In this document: one piece after another, positions 21,805-33,353 of the stretch
How the letters are laid out: each line of letters opens with the position of its first letter
Position numbering within the stretch: position 1 is the stretch's first letter
Origin: Caenorhabditis remanei
Taxonomy: Eukaryota > Nematoda > Chromadorea > Rhabditida > Rhabditidae
Assembly: GCF_010183535.1 (NCBI RefSeq)
Contig: NC_071332.1
Coordinates: 15,748,001-15,812,000 of the forward strand
DNA length: 64,000 nucleotides
Reading direction: 5' to 3'
The notes under the pieces: generated by a model
Databases searched by the model: none
Told to the model about the DNA's origin: nothing
Seen by the model: only the letters and a program-made list of their open reading frames with translations
Position numbers and translations under genes: made by a program

Positions 21805-24286
21805 GGAAACCGATATTTTCATTGTAAGAGGACCCAGTTTCCAGATCTTTAGCTGAGTATTCGGACTTTCAGCTCTAATTTGTTATCAATTCAAAAATTT
21901 GTGTTTTAGTCAAAAACCTATTAATCCAAGGTCTGAAACGTTGAACCGATCCGCGAAATTCAGAAATTTTTAATGAAAATGGTCAAAAATCAAGATTTTC
22001 AGCGGAATATCTTGAATTTTTATTTTTTCAAAATTTTGAAAATAGGCTATTTCAAGTCAAAAAGTGCCAAAATTGGTAACTCCGAGCCCAAGAAATTGAC
22101 TCCAAACCTATTCAAAACGCCACAAAAAAGTCATTCCTGTTGTTATTGTTATTTACTCAAGCCAGCCCACACGCACGGCCGTAAAAACGGAAAGAAAAAG
22201 GAGAGAAGGAGGGGGGGAGGTCTTTTTGCAAATGTATACAGCTGGTATAGACTAGTACAAGTGAGGAGGAAAAAGCAAGAAGGAGATACGCGGAAGAAGA
22301 TGAAGATGAGGAGGAGGAGGAGTGCGGAATGGCATGAAAGCTCATTTTTTGTATGTATATGAGTGCTTATTTTATGAGGTGTTTGGTTGGACAGGTCTGT
22401 AAGAAATCGCGCTCCAGTAGACTGAGTACGGTGGACCTCAATGGAGTCTCGAAATACGAAAAAATTCCAAAAAGAAAATGAGAAAAAGATTACTCAGAAA
22501 GAGAGATGGTGGGGCACACCTAAAAGCTCAAAAGTGCTCATTCTCTCTCTCGCTTTTTTCTCATTTCTTGTCAAATGGATTCTATTCTTCTTTTTCGTTT
22601 CTCTTCTCCCCTTTTTTCTATCTCTTCCGCTGTCTGACACACGAGGGCAAAGTGTGCCAAACAAATAGAAAAATGAAGAAGGTGAAGGAGAGACCGGAAT
22701 CCAGAGGAATTGAGAGTTTACTATGTGTTCGTTTTGATCGAAAAATTTTGAAAAATTGAAATATGATCTCAGGAGTTAGTCTGGTTTTTGTGAGAAAGGA
22801 GTAAAAAATATTGACATTTTTCCAGAAAACTGTTCTGTAAAACTTCGAACTCTGAGTAGAGTTCTGAGCAAATAAATATGGTTAAATAACAAGAAACTGT
22901 GGAAAATAGCCTAGCTTCCAGAAATTCGGATTTCAAGCTTTCAGAATCGATATAAGGCTGAAAATAACCCAATTTTAAGATCAACAGGGAGGAGCTCGAT
23001 AGAGCAAGCTTGCATTTCAGATCAACGAAAAGAAGACAGATCTTACTATACTAGGAGAACAATGTCAGCGAAAACTGAGCTAAATAGGAAAAAATCATAC
23101 ATTTCTTCCAGATTTTCGAGAAAATTTCGAAAAAAAAGGGTTCCAGAATGCATTTTTGGGAAAAACCGATCATTTTGAAAGGCTGCTCCACCGTAAACTA
23201 CAGTACCGTAGAGCGAGTTCTCAACACGACTGTGAGACTTCTAGTCATCTGAAGCGGACGCTGCTGAATCTAGCATGCTAAATGTGACATTCACGCTAAT
23301 TCCCTTCCCAAAAAGAAATTTTTCAAAAAGAAATCTGGGATTATCTCTCGCATGACTTGGATTAACATATTCCCCCAGAGCTCCCCATTTTTAAAAGTGT
23401 CGAGAAAAGAGAGGGAGAGAAACCATGATGCAACTAGTAGGTAACTGCCGAGAGGCATCTCTCTCCCGCCGTCAACTACTCTTTTCAACACATACATTCA
23501 TTTCAATCAACTAGGCGTGACTGCCTCTTTCTTTCTCTGCGTCTCTTGTGATCTACTATTGTCTCTCTTGACTTTTTATTTCTGCGTCTCTTAGGTACAA
23601 AAAAAACTACGTTTGATGCCATTGTTGTTGTTTTGTTATCTTGATCCGATGATCTACCCTCAAAAGAGGGGATTGTGGCTAAACGGATTCAGATTTCCGT
23701 TTCATTCAGTTATACTTTTATTTCTTTTTTCAATATTGACATTGGAAAAAAAGTATTTTTCAGTGTCGTTCTAACATTGAAAAAGGTCACAAAACCGGTT
23801 AATCATATTGGCGGAGTAGTAACGACTGTACTGAAGACCCCGAAAATAATTTATTACTTTCAGTACATGTAATGAATCTATGGATTGGGAAGGTAACAAG
23901 ACAAATTCTTTGGGGGAAAAGGGACGGAAATGAGATGCCTTCTCGGGAAATTGAGTGTCTGCTGGCAGAATTATAGTGGATTACTGTAATCTCTTTTACT
24001 ATAAGAGAGGAAGGAGGAACTAAATATATTGTTGTTTTATTGGAATTGAAGGGACAAAAGTGAAAACAAAAAAGATCAGACTAGGGACAGTCTGAAAACG
24101 AACTAGAGGACACCAGGAAGTTTTGAAAGCATGTCTTAGAGGGTTGGAACAGGGATCTCGGAGCTCAAATTTGCTCTGAAAGTACCTTTTTCTAACGGAA
24201 AGTAGGATATTCGTCATGTTTAAAGAAAAAGGGTCTCGTCACGAAAACTGGCGAATACTGTACTTCGAGAAGGAAGAACAGCAAAA

Positions 24287-24402
24287 AACCGCGCTCTACG
24301 GAAACCAAAGAAAATTGTGTGCGAAATTGAGAGACTCAGAGAAAAAGAGACATTAGAGAATTTCGGTGGAGCGCAGTTGTAAGAACTGTGCCCATCTAAT
24401 AT
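24287..24402. mobile_element. MITE, TTAGCACGG family, copy 3 (5' end lost)
   Basis: It begins directly at CCGCGCTCTACGGAAACC and ends TTTCGGTGGAGCGCAGTTGT, then GCCCATCTAATA. The outermost left repeat is missing. Confidence 0.65.
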
Positions 24403-26994
24403 CGGGCTTCTTCGATTGGGAAGCGTCCAAAAATGAGTTTTCAGACAGATAATTCTGGAAACCCCAATTTGCAATAGAGCGCATCATTTGCATACTCTTT
24501 GTCACATTGGAACTGGAATTTCAAGAAAATGTCTCATTTTCGGCTTATTTGATGCTTTAAGTGTTCACTTCTCTTCTAATAAAACACCAGTGAACTTTCT
24601 AGATAAAGGAACCAAACCACAGTAAAAAAAAGAAGAAGTGATGTGATGAGTAAGTGTGATTCTCGAACAACAAAGCCCTCTCTTTTGAGTGTAATCTGTG
24701 GCGGCTTCTGCCTTTTCAGAAGAAAAGAGACTTCCCCCTCTTTTCTCAATGAACATGGTTTCAGAAGAGAAACAAATCAAGTGAGAGTGTAATAGTCGCC
24801 CATTTGAAACAAGTCATTTCTGTCACTTTATTTCGAGAAGGTCGCCTCGAGAATAAAGAGAAATTGGAAGGAACAGGTTTCGCTCTTCTTTTTTGATTAG
24901 TCAGTTACAGCGATTTGTTTCTGAAACTGCTGTGAAACAATACTGCTGAGACCGTTTTTGGGGTCAAGTGGTGAGGAGAGAGAGAGATTGGGAACGAGAT
25001 TACACTGTGGAGAGGGGTCTGATGACTTGAAAATGGAAGTTCTGGATATTTCTAGAAGTTTGGGACTTCGATAAGTTCAGAAATTTAGGATTGCAATAAA
25101 GATGTTTCACTCAGCTTCTGTCGGAAAAAAAGTCAACACAAAATTTCTCAAGTTTCACAAAAATTGGTCCAGTTCCGACCATTTTACGAGCAACGGCGAT
25201 TCGGTGGCGTCCCAGTGCGTCCCTTTTCGAGCCGGAATCATGTCATTTTGATACAAAAACTTGGGGAAAAAGCGTCATCAAATGTACAAATTCGATAAAG
25301 AAAGACTCGACATAAGTGCTCAAAATCACTTATTCTCTTCGCTACCTGTCATCCCCAGTCTAGACTCTGTATCCAAGGACTACCACTCGAGTCGCTACGC
25401 AGCAAGTTACGCTTCTCGGACACAATTCTCGAGAAGTCTGGCGTTGTATAGTTATGATCTCTTCCGCCCTTCTTTAGGACTCGATTTCAGATTCCGAGGG
25501 ATCCGGACCAAAATTCAAAACAAAAGCGATCAAAAAGTAAAAACTATACTCCCGAACACAAATATTAAATATAAATGCCAAACAAGGCAGTGAAATTTGA
25601 AAATATTATCGATAAGACGAAGAAGCAGCACGTGGTTGTCTTGATAACGTCTATCAGATGGTTGGTCAACAGAAACGACGACAATTTTAGAGATCGACGG
25701 TACAAAGTAGACGGAATTTCACTTTTTTGCTCGGAATTGATAAGACTACACCCTCGTATTTATGTCAAATGCACGGAGGAATGGGACAAGATGCAATTTG
25801 GGAAGGAGAGCGGAGGGAGAAGCTAACAGAGGAAAAAATGATTGAGAAACCGTAATTAAGCTGGCACGAGGAGTATAGGTATTAAAGTTTTATGAGAAAA
25901 AACTGATTCCGATGTGCCAAAATGAAAAATAATCAGAAATATACAATTTTAGACAACTTTGACGGGTTTCTCGCTCTTATCGAATTTCTGAATACATTTA
26001 CTGAATCTTTGACTATCAAAATATTAAAAAAGAGTTTAGAAAAATCAAGTGACGGGGAAAATGTTGAGTTTTTGGTTGAAAAAATTGCTTTAGCCTGTTC
26101 AATAAGAATTTTTTCGAAAATCAATGATTTTGTAGCAAATTCCAAACTAATCAGCAACTTTCACTATATTGAAAAGCTTTTGACGACAAAAAAATCGATG
26201 AAAATCAGTCAAAAGCAAAAACAACCCGAAAAATACATTTTGGGACTATTTTTGATAGAATTTTTGGTATAATCGGCATGCCGAGTACATTTTTCGAGAT
26301 ATTTAGACCAAAAAATCATCAAAAATCGCGGGGAACAGACAAAAAACCTAGAAAATTATTGAAAAATTAATCTAAAAATAAAAAAAATCTGAAATGTGTG
26401 CATTTTTGCGTCATGGTGTACATGCGGACAATGTGCACTTTGAAGTTGTCTACCGTACCTCAAAAGAAAAAATAAATGAATTTGAATGAAATTTCAGTCA
26501 AAAATTAGCTGGAAGTTATGGGAAAAGTTATAGAAGGTATAAAAATGGGAAGAAGATAATATTTAAAATTTAAAGAAAACCCCAAAATAAAAATAAAAAT
26601 CAAAAAGTTCCTTTCTCTCCTTGAACACACCAGACACATTTGTTTTCTCTCTCAAAAGTTAGGGTAAAAGTGAAAAAGCGAGTGAAAGTATTGAAAGTAG
26701 GGAAGAGACGATACCACTGTTTTGCCTATTATACGGGCTGTTTGCCCCCGGTTTTATTGCTGTAAACGTTTTTATCGCCAAGGAATATCTGAAAGAAAAC
26801 ACAGAGATGTGTCTAAATAGAGAATCTGGGATCTGAAAATGTCTGTTTGGGTATATATTTGACATTCCGTGCAGTGGAGCGTACTTGCAACTCAAAAATT
26901 TCAAAAATTTCAGTTTTTTAACCGTGAAATAATCTTTTTCTCTGACGTTTTTCTAATTCCATCACGTATTTCTCTCATTATTCTTCTTTTCAAA

Positions 26995-27813
26995 ATGTCG
27001 GTGATCGTTGATTGGATCGAAGACTGTCTAGAAACTTATTTCGATGTGTATGTTGATGTGAGTGGCCGCGGCCTAACTTTCTCTTTTTCTTTTTTTCGGC
27101 CACCATTTGCTTTCAGAACCAATACATGTTGCTTGGTGTCGCTTTCGCACTTTTCTACATCTACCAAGTACTTATTATCGTGGTCGATGCGTAAGTTCGC
27201 TCCATAGATAAAGTTTTATCAATAGAGCGCGTTCAGGGCTTTTGCAATGTACAATTGGAGAAATCTGAGAAATTTTGGGGATTTCACTTTCTTTTTGGCG
27301 CTCATCATTTTGTCTGTGAGTTCTGATCAGACAAACAGACAAAAATCGATTTCATTTAGATAGTTTATGGTCTAACATTTCTCCTCATACAACCAGAAGA
27401 AAGACGTTGCTTCGGTGTTTGCAGCATTTTTGCGGTAGATCAGAAAAAAATGTTTTATCTCGATTAAAATTTATTTTTCAGACGGTTCAACTCATCCTCT
27501 CTGTTTTTTATTATTTCTATATGTTTCCCAGTATGGATAACGAGCAACTGTTATACTGTAAGAACACAAAACCGCAGATTTTACGGCAAATTGCACAATT
27601 TTCAAATTTCCAGTCACAACCATCTTCGCTCCGATTTCGATCTTTTACATGACTATTATTGTTTCCATTTCTGTAGTGGTTTCGTGTAGAATGAGGTCAG
27701 AAAATGTACATTACTTAAGAAAAATTATAGTTTTCAGCTTCTTTCGTCCGCATCAACGAGTGATCAGCGATTTGTATGCAGTTGAGGAGCGAAATGGGAA
27801 GAAGAGTGTCTGA
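26995..27813 (+). CDS. Small multi-pass membrane protein, function unknown
   Basis: Seven short exons: 26995-27057, 27117-27190, 27237-27315, 27360-27434, 27482-27557, 27614-27695 and 27738-27813. CDS is 525 nt, 174 residues, with every intron in correct phase. The start MSVIVDWIEDCLETYFDVY is acidic and amphipathic. Four hydrophobic segments follow: MLLGVAFALFYIYQVLIIVV, FTFFLALIILS with IVYGLTFLL, TVQLILSVFYYFYMF, and IFAPISIFYMTIIVSISVVV. The tail is short and basic (RVISDLYAVEERNGKKSV). No family is recognised; the layout is tetraspan-like but lacks a CCG loop motif. AATAAA lies near 27884. The next gene starts about 300 bp downstream in the same direction, so an operon is possible. Confidence 0.8.
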
Positions 27814-28117
27814 TTTTGGGTTTTTAGAAAATTATTTTTTTGATTTACTACGATAAATTTATTTTTGTTTTCAAAGTTCTTGAATAAAGAAATTTATGTG
27901 CAAATTAACATCAGAGACGCAGCAAAAAATAATTACAGTAACCCCGTAAATCGACACGGAAGACGCACATGCAAAAGTTTTACGTCGGATCTCGCAACGA
28001 ATACAGTAACCCGTCAAATTGGGAAAACTGGATTTTGTCGTGAGATTTTCAGTTTTCTGATCTTTTCGTCTATTTTCTATTCTCAAAAAAGGATTTATTG
28101 CCGAAAAAGTCAAGCAA

Positions 28118-29326
28118 ATGACAGAAATCGTTAGAAAATTTGCGATCAAAAAAGAAATTCCCGATTTTCATAAAACGATTGAGGAATTAAGAAAAATACA
28201 TGATGAATTAATAAACAATGAAGAAGGCGACGAAGAAGGCGATGAAGAAGATGACGAAAGTGGAGAAGAAGAAGGAGAAAAACAGTATACCTGCCTTTGG
28301 TGATAAAAAATTTAGAAAAGAAAAAAGTAACACATATTTTTCAGGGGCATCGATATCACCAAGACTACAAATCTATTCACAGAATCGGGAAACGAAAACT
28401 TCAGTTATAATGTCTATTTGTACTGTGATAATCCTCGTGAAAATAGAGAATGGTCGATTGAAGCGTTTTGCGAGCTGAAATTCGCTACAAAAGATGGAGA
28501 AGAGTCGATCTATGCGAAAATGAATCGGTTCACTGACGAAAACAGTGATGCAAAGTTTGAAATCGATTGTGATAAGATGGAAAAGTTTTTTGATTGATGG
28601 AACATTAAGAGTTGAATTCGATGTTTGTATCAAAAAAATTTCTGGAATGCAGTTGTTCGACGAATCAATGAGAAAGTATTCGGATGTTGTGTTTGTAGTG
28701 GAAAACGAAAAGTTTTATGTATCGAAACTGGTGAGTTAAAATAAAAATCGATATTCTGTTACCATATAAATTCTTCGTTTTCAGTTCCTCGCCTCCCAAT
28801 CTTCGTATTTCGATGCACTTTTGCTCGGAAATTTCAATGAATCAACTCAAACTGAAGTGACTCTCTCTGAAATCAAGGCATCTGATTTTCAGCAATATCT
28901 CGAAGCAGTTTATGGCTACTCGGTTATTGATGGTGATTTTTAAATTTTGCTTCGAAAACTAAACAAAATCAATCAATTATTTTCAGAAAGATCTGTTAAA
29001 AAAATACTGAATTTGGCTCACATGTACGATACACAATCAGTTCTGGAAAGATGCCAGACATTTCTGATCAATGACTCGGGTTGTACAATGAAGGAGAAGC
29101 TTGAATTAGCTGCTAAATATCAATTATCGGATCTCAAGGTATTTATCCGAGGAGCAATAGGTTTCTCATAATTGTATCATTCTAGGAAGAATGTCTCTCC
29201 GAGATAACCACCGTCGACGAAATTCGTTCAGTGGTTTCGCGTCCATCGAAAACAATGGATCATGACATTCTCTCAGAACTCTTTGATAAGCTTCTAGAAT
29301 TGCAAGATTTCGATAAAACTGAATGA
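28118..29326 (+). pseudogene. MATH-BTB gene 1, frameshifted
   Basis: Exons 28118-28299, 28345-28730, 28785-28932, 28987-29138 and 29186-29326 match the layout of the three neighbouring MATH-BTB genes. The frame breaks in exon 2. A run of six T at 28586-28591 replaces the five expected in the motif KMEKFLI(D/N)G, giving a premature TGA at 28595-28597. Downstream sequence in the +1 frame is otherwise intact: GTLRVEFDVCIKKISGMQLF, then the BTB core with FLASQSSYFDALLLGN. The exon 1 product is unusual, with an acidic stretch (EEGDEEGDEEDDESGEEEGE) absent from the paralogues. A translated product would keep most of the MATH domain and lose BTB. It could be a true pseudogene, an allele, or an assembly or sequencing error in a homopolymer. 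Confidence 0.75.
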
Positions 29327-29609
29327 TTCTTGTTAAATTAATAAATTGCTAATGTTGTTGTTCGCTTATAAAGAGTAGAATTCGTGAAAATTGCCTTCGA
29401 GTGAGTAGCAAAATATTTTCGAAATAATTACAGTATCCTCGTAAATCGACAGAAAAGGCGCGCCCACAAAAGTGTAGCGCGGGTCCCGCCACGATTACAG
29501 TAATTTTTATTTCGGTGAACTATTTCGCTTCGTTTTTTCATTATTTTTCCGCCTCTTTCCACTTGTTTGCAGGTTTTGAATTTCAATTTTTCAGTCGAAT
29601 CGATCAAAA

Positions 29610-30754
29610 ATGACATCTATTGAACGGAAATTCACAGTAAAACATGTTTTTACTGATTTTATAAAGTCGACGAGCGATGGAAACGAGATGAACGGAAAAC
29701 CAGAAAAACATTTCGGGTGCACTTGGTATTTTTGCAAAAAAAAATTCGAAGAATTCATATTTTTCTAGGCACGCCAATGTTCTCCCAAGCTACAGTCGTT
29801 CGGGAAATCAAGTCGACCATTATTTCATCAGTTTGTACCTTGAAAATCATCGAAAATCGGAGGAATGGCGTATTGGAGCGAGTTGTGAATTGATGTTCGA
29901 AACAGCAAAAGGACCGAAATCAATAGAAAATGATGCGTGCGAATTCCCACATTCAGAGAATAACTTCATTTTTGAATTGAAAGGCGAAGATCTCAGAAAA
30001 TACTTGATCGATGGAAAATTGGGAGTGGAATTTCACGTTTCGATCGATAAAATCACTGGAATGCAACTGTTTGATGAATCAATGAGAAAGTATTCGGATG
30101 TTGTGTTGATTGTGGAAGACCAGAAGTTTTATGTGTTGAAATTTGTAATTTTTAATGAAATTTTTTTTGAAAACTATTGAAATATGTGAATTTTCAGTTC
30201 CTTGCCTCCCAATCGTCATATTTCGACACATTATTCTTCGGAAATTTCGAAGAATCTGCAAAATCTGAAATTACTCTCACTGGAATCGAAGCATCGCAAT
30301 TTCAGAACTTTCTGGAAGCGCTCCATGGTCACTCAGTTATTGATGGTATTTTGACGCTGGAAAATCGATAAATCAACTAATTTTTGCAGATAAAACTGTC
30401 GAAGGAGTTCTCAATTTGGCGAATATGTACGATGCGCAGACAGTGTTTCAGAGATGTCAAACATTTCTTCTAAAAGAATCAAAGAAGTGTATGAAGGAGA
30501 AACTCGAATTGGCTGGGAAGTTCCAGTTACCGAATCTCAAAGTTAGAAAAATAAGAAAAGTTTCAGAATTTTTGAAACAAAGACAGCTTTTTCAGAAAGA
30601 CTGTCTCTCGAAAATCAACACTTTCGAAGAGATCCGGGCGGTCGTTCCACACTCCTCTGAATCAATGGATCATCACATTTTGGCGAAACTTTTCGACAAA
30701 TTGATTGAAGTTCAGAAGCCATCTTCGACCTCATTCTCGTTTGGAAATAAATAA
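29610..30754 (+). CDS. MATH-BTB protein 2 (BATH family)
   Basis: Five exons: 29610-29725, 29769-30144, 30198-30345, 30390-30541 and 30596-30754; 316 residues. The N-terminal MATH domain (about residues 10-140) has GC.W near residue 39, HYFISLYLENHRKSEEWRI and the closing GKLGVEFHVSIDKITG. The BTB domain starts at QLFDESMRKYSDVVLIVEDQ and includes FLASQSSYFDTLFFGNF, EITLTGIEASQFQNFLEALH and ANMYDAQTVFQRCQTFL. Known background: MATH-BTB proteins are adaptors for CUL-3 ubiquitin ligases, with MATH binding substrate and BTB binding CUL-3, and the family expands and evolves fast in Caenorhabditis. A TTTTTCAG trans-splice-type acceptor lies 16 bp before the ATG. The gene is 284 bp downstream of gene 1. 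Confidence 0.9.
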
Positions 30755-30894
30755 AAAGAGAGAGTTTTGTGAAAATTGTGTAAATGTATAAATGTTTGAA
30801 AGGGTCTGTAAATATCTTTTTTTTAATTGTTTAATGTTGTTTCCATTGAAGAATACTTTTGAAACTTGTGAGAGGTAATCATATCTTTTCGGGT

Positions 30895-31328
30895 CCAGGA
30901 TGTTTCGCAGCCAGACATTTCGGTGCCATGAGCTCCACAGCCTTAATTTACCCTTTTTTTCAGTAATAACTTGAATTTTTCAGATAATTAATTGTTTGGG
31001 AAGTCAAAAAGAACTTTTTTTGTGATTTTGGTTAAGAGGACCACAAGAAATTTTGTCCAATATCACAACAAAAACAATTTTTGTTGAAGTATCTGAAAAC
31101 TGTTTTTTCTCGGAGAACAAGCCGTGAAACCACAGAAAAATGACAAAAACCCGGTAATTCTCCGAGAAAAACATATATTGGACAAAATTTCTTGTGGTCC
31201 CCTTTATCAAAATCACAAACATTTTCTTTTTGGCTTCCCAAACAAATAATTATCTGAAAAAGTCGTTATTACTGAAAAAACGGGTAAATTAAGGCTGTGG
31301 AGTTCATGGCTGCGAAGCGTCCCGGAAG
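30895..31328. repeat. Fold-back element between MATH-BTB genes 2 and 3
   Basis: Left arm (about 30895-31110) and right arm (about 31130-31328) are inverted copies. CCACAGCCTTAATTTACCC on the left mirrors GGGTAAATTAAGGCTGTGG on the right, and TTGTTTGGGAAG mirrors CTTCCCAAACAA. The core is short, AT-rich and non-coding. It lies upstream of the third MATH-BTB gene. Confidence 0.75.
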
Positions 31329-31620
31329 CCCATACTTGCAACGGGCCGGGCCGATTTGAGAATGTTCACCGTCCTGGCCCGGCCCGGCCCGGTCGGCCAG
31401 GACAAAAATTTGAAATTTTGAATTTTTTTGACAATTTTTTCGATTTTTTGCAAAAAAGTCGATTTTTCGACTATGTTTTTACATTTCGATAAAACAAAAA
31501 TTTACATAGGATTTTTGACTATTTTTGATGAAAATTTTAAGTCGTGCCGATATTTTGCAAGACTGCGGAACCCTCTTTTCAGATTTCGAAATTCCATTTT
31601 TTCAGACAAATCAAACGAAA

Positions 31621-32886
31621 ATGACATCTATCGAGCGGAAATTAACAATAAGACACGAGTTTTCTGATTTTGTGAAGTCGACGAGCGATGGGAACGAAAT
31701 AAAGGGAAAAACAGAGAAACATTTTGGTTGTTTCTGGTAGTTTGACACCGGAGAAAAGCAAAAAATCAATAATGTTTCAGGAATATCTCTGCTCTTGGCC
31801 GTCACAATAGTTTAAAGAATAGAATTGATGGATATTTCATTAGTTTGTATTGCGAAAAGCCTCGTGTTTCTCGAGAATGGTCAGTCGACACAAAATTCGA
31901 ATTGCTGATCGAATCGAACCAAGGAATGGAATTGATCGAATGCAGATCGGATCGTTTCAATTGTACTCACTCTGAATTCGTGTTTGTAGTCGAATTTCAA
32001 GATTTGAAAAAGTATTTGATCGATGGAAAATTAGGAGTGGAATTTCACGTTTCGATCAATAAAATGATTGGAATGCAACTGTTCGATGAATCAATGAAAA
32101 AGTATTCGGATGTTGTGTTGATTGTGGAAGATGAGAAGTTTTATGTATTGAAGCTGGTTAGTTCAATAAATCAATATTCTATTATCATATAAATATCTAA
32201 TGTTTCAGTTCCTTGCCTCCCAATCCTCGTACTTCGAATCGCTTTTACTCGGAGATTTCAAGGAATCGGCCCAGTCCGAAGTGACTCTTTCTGGAATAAG
32301 TGCCGCCGATTTTCAGAATTACCTCGAAGCACTGCATGGTCACTCGGTTATTGATGGTATCTATTAGCACGGCACGCTTCTTACAACCGCGCTCTACCGA
32401 AACCGAAGAAAGTTGTGCGCGAAATTGAGAGACTTAGAGAAAAAGAGACATTCCTCAAGAGCATTTCGGTGGAGCGCAGTCGTAAGAACTATGCCGAACT
32501 AATAATAAAAAAACAATTAGATAATCTATTTTTTCAGATAAGACTGTCACGGGGATACTAAAATTGGCGAATATGTACGACACTCCGTCAATTCTTCAAA
32601 AATGTCAAATATTTCTCATCGAACACTCGAAGAAAAGTATGAAAGAAAAGCTCCGTATCGCTGGAGAATATCAATTATCAGAGCTCAAGGTTTTCATCAC
32701 CCAGTGAATATTTAGTTGGTAAATAATTTATATTTTTTCCAGTATGACTGCTTCCACAAAATCAATACCGTCGATGATATTCGTGCCGCCGTTCCATCGT
32801 ATTCTGCGGGAGTTGATCATGATATTTTGGCGCATCTTTTTGATAAGCTGTTGAAGCTTCAGCCTACAACGACAGCTTCGACCTGA
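31621..32886 (+). CDS. MATH-BTB protein 3 (BATH family)
   Basis: Five exons: 31621-31736, 31781-32156, 32209-32356, 32538-32689 and 32743-32886; 311 residues. The exon sizes for exons 1-4 are identical to gene 2 (116, 376, 148, 152), showing a recent tandem duplication. MATH landmarks are GCFW, GYFISLYCEKP and GKLGVEFHVSINKMIG. BTB landmarks are QLFDESMKKYSDVVLIVEDE, FLASQSSYFESLLLGDFKES and ANMYDTPSILQKCQIFLI. The likely role is a CUL-3 substrate adaptor, inferred from family. Intron 3 carries a full TTAGCACGG MITE. TTTTTTCAG lies 16 bp before the ATG, a probable trans-splice site. Confidence 0.9.
32362..32504. mobile_element. MITE, TTAGCACGG family, copy 4
   Basis: It begins TATTAGCACGGCACGCTTC, contains CGCGCTCTACCGAAACCGAAG and ends TTTCGGTGGAGCGCAGTCGT, then TGCCGAACTAATA. 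It is complete and sits only a few bases after the exon 3 donor of MATH-BTB gene 3. Paralogue introns lack it. Confidence 0.78.
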
Positions 32887-33353
32887 TTTTTTAAAATTAA
32901 TTTACATTTGTAAAAAGTTATTAGATTACCAGAGAATTGTAGAAATTATGTGAATGTTTTATACTAAGTGATTTCAATGAACAAATTTCATTTTCAGAAC
33001 CAATTTCCTACAAGGTGCTCGTTTGCTCCTCCGGCTTCAGACGGCGTGTTTCTACACATCGCAGCGAAAAAACGAGTGCAAAACTTTAGTGGCCGAGTTT
33101 TGGGATTCTAGGCCACCGACTAAAATTTTGAGGTTTTCTGCTATCTGGAGGCCTAGAATCCCGAATTTTCACTGAAAAACCGGTAAAAAGTTTTGGGATT
33201 CTAGGCCACCAAACGGATTTCTAGACCCTAATTTCGTGATCTTTTTTCGAATTTTTCACTCATTATTTTGCTTCAGACGGCATCTTAGTACACACCGTAC
33301 AAGTAACAGAACATTTCGAGTTACAATCAACTTTATTCATTGAAAATCAATAA
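32887..33353. other. Convergent spacer between MATH-BTB genes 3 and 4
   Basis: It holds two 3' UTRs. At 33060-33240 there is a short direct repeat, TTTTGGGATTCTAGGCCACC, seen twice, with further partial copies nearby. TTTATT near 33334 is the poly(A) signal of the minus-strand gene. Confidence 0.5.

Larger units (their letters stand above)
18245..26994. other. 8.7-kb repeat-rich spacer without a confident gene
   Basis: This stretch holds the upstream region of the KLHDC3 gene and the 5' flank of the 26995 gene. Contents seen: repeated GCTCCGCCCA...CAATAGTGTCATGAGT blocks at 18790-18850 and 19050-19095; a CAGGGCTGTGCG inverted end at 19040-19110; a GAAACC-type tract at 19990-20160; and MITE copies at 21661-21804 and 24287-24402. 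Open frames of up to 129 codons (for example 21973-22362, 25261-25593, 25922-26272) show no domain, no plausible splice partners and strong base bias. Confidence 0.55.

Noticed and set aside
21973..22362. 129-codon plus-strand frame
   Set aside because: It is lysine and arginine rich from a purine-rich tract, with no homology, no splice partners and no promoter or poly(A) context.
25261..26272. Three open frames (83-116 codons) in the spacer before 26995
   Set aside because: They are biased by AT-rich sequence, in different frames without joining splice sites, and match no family known to me.
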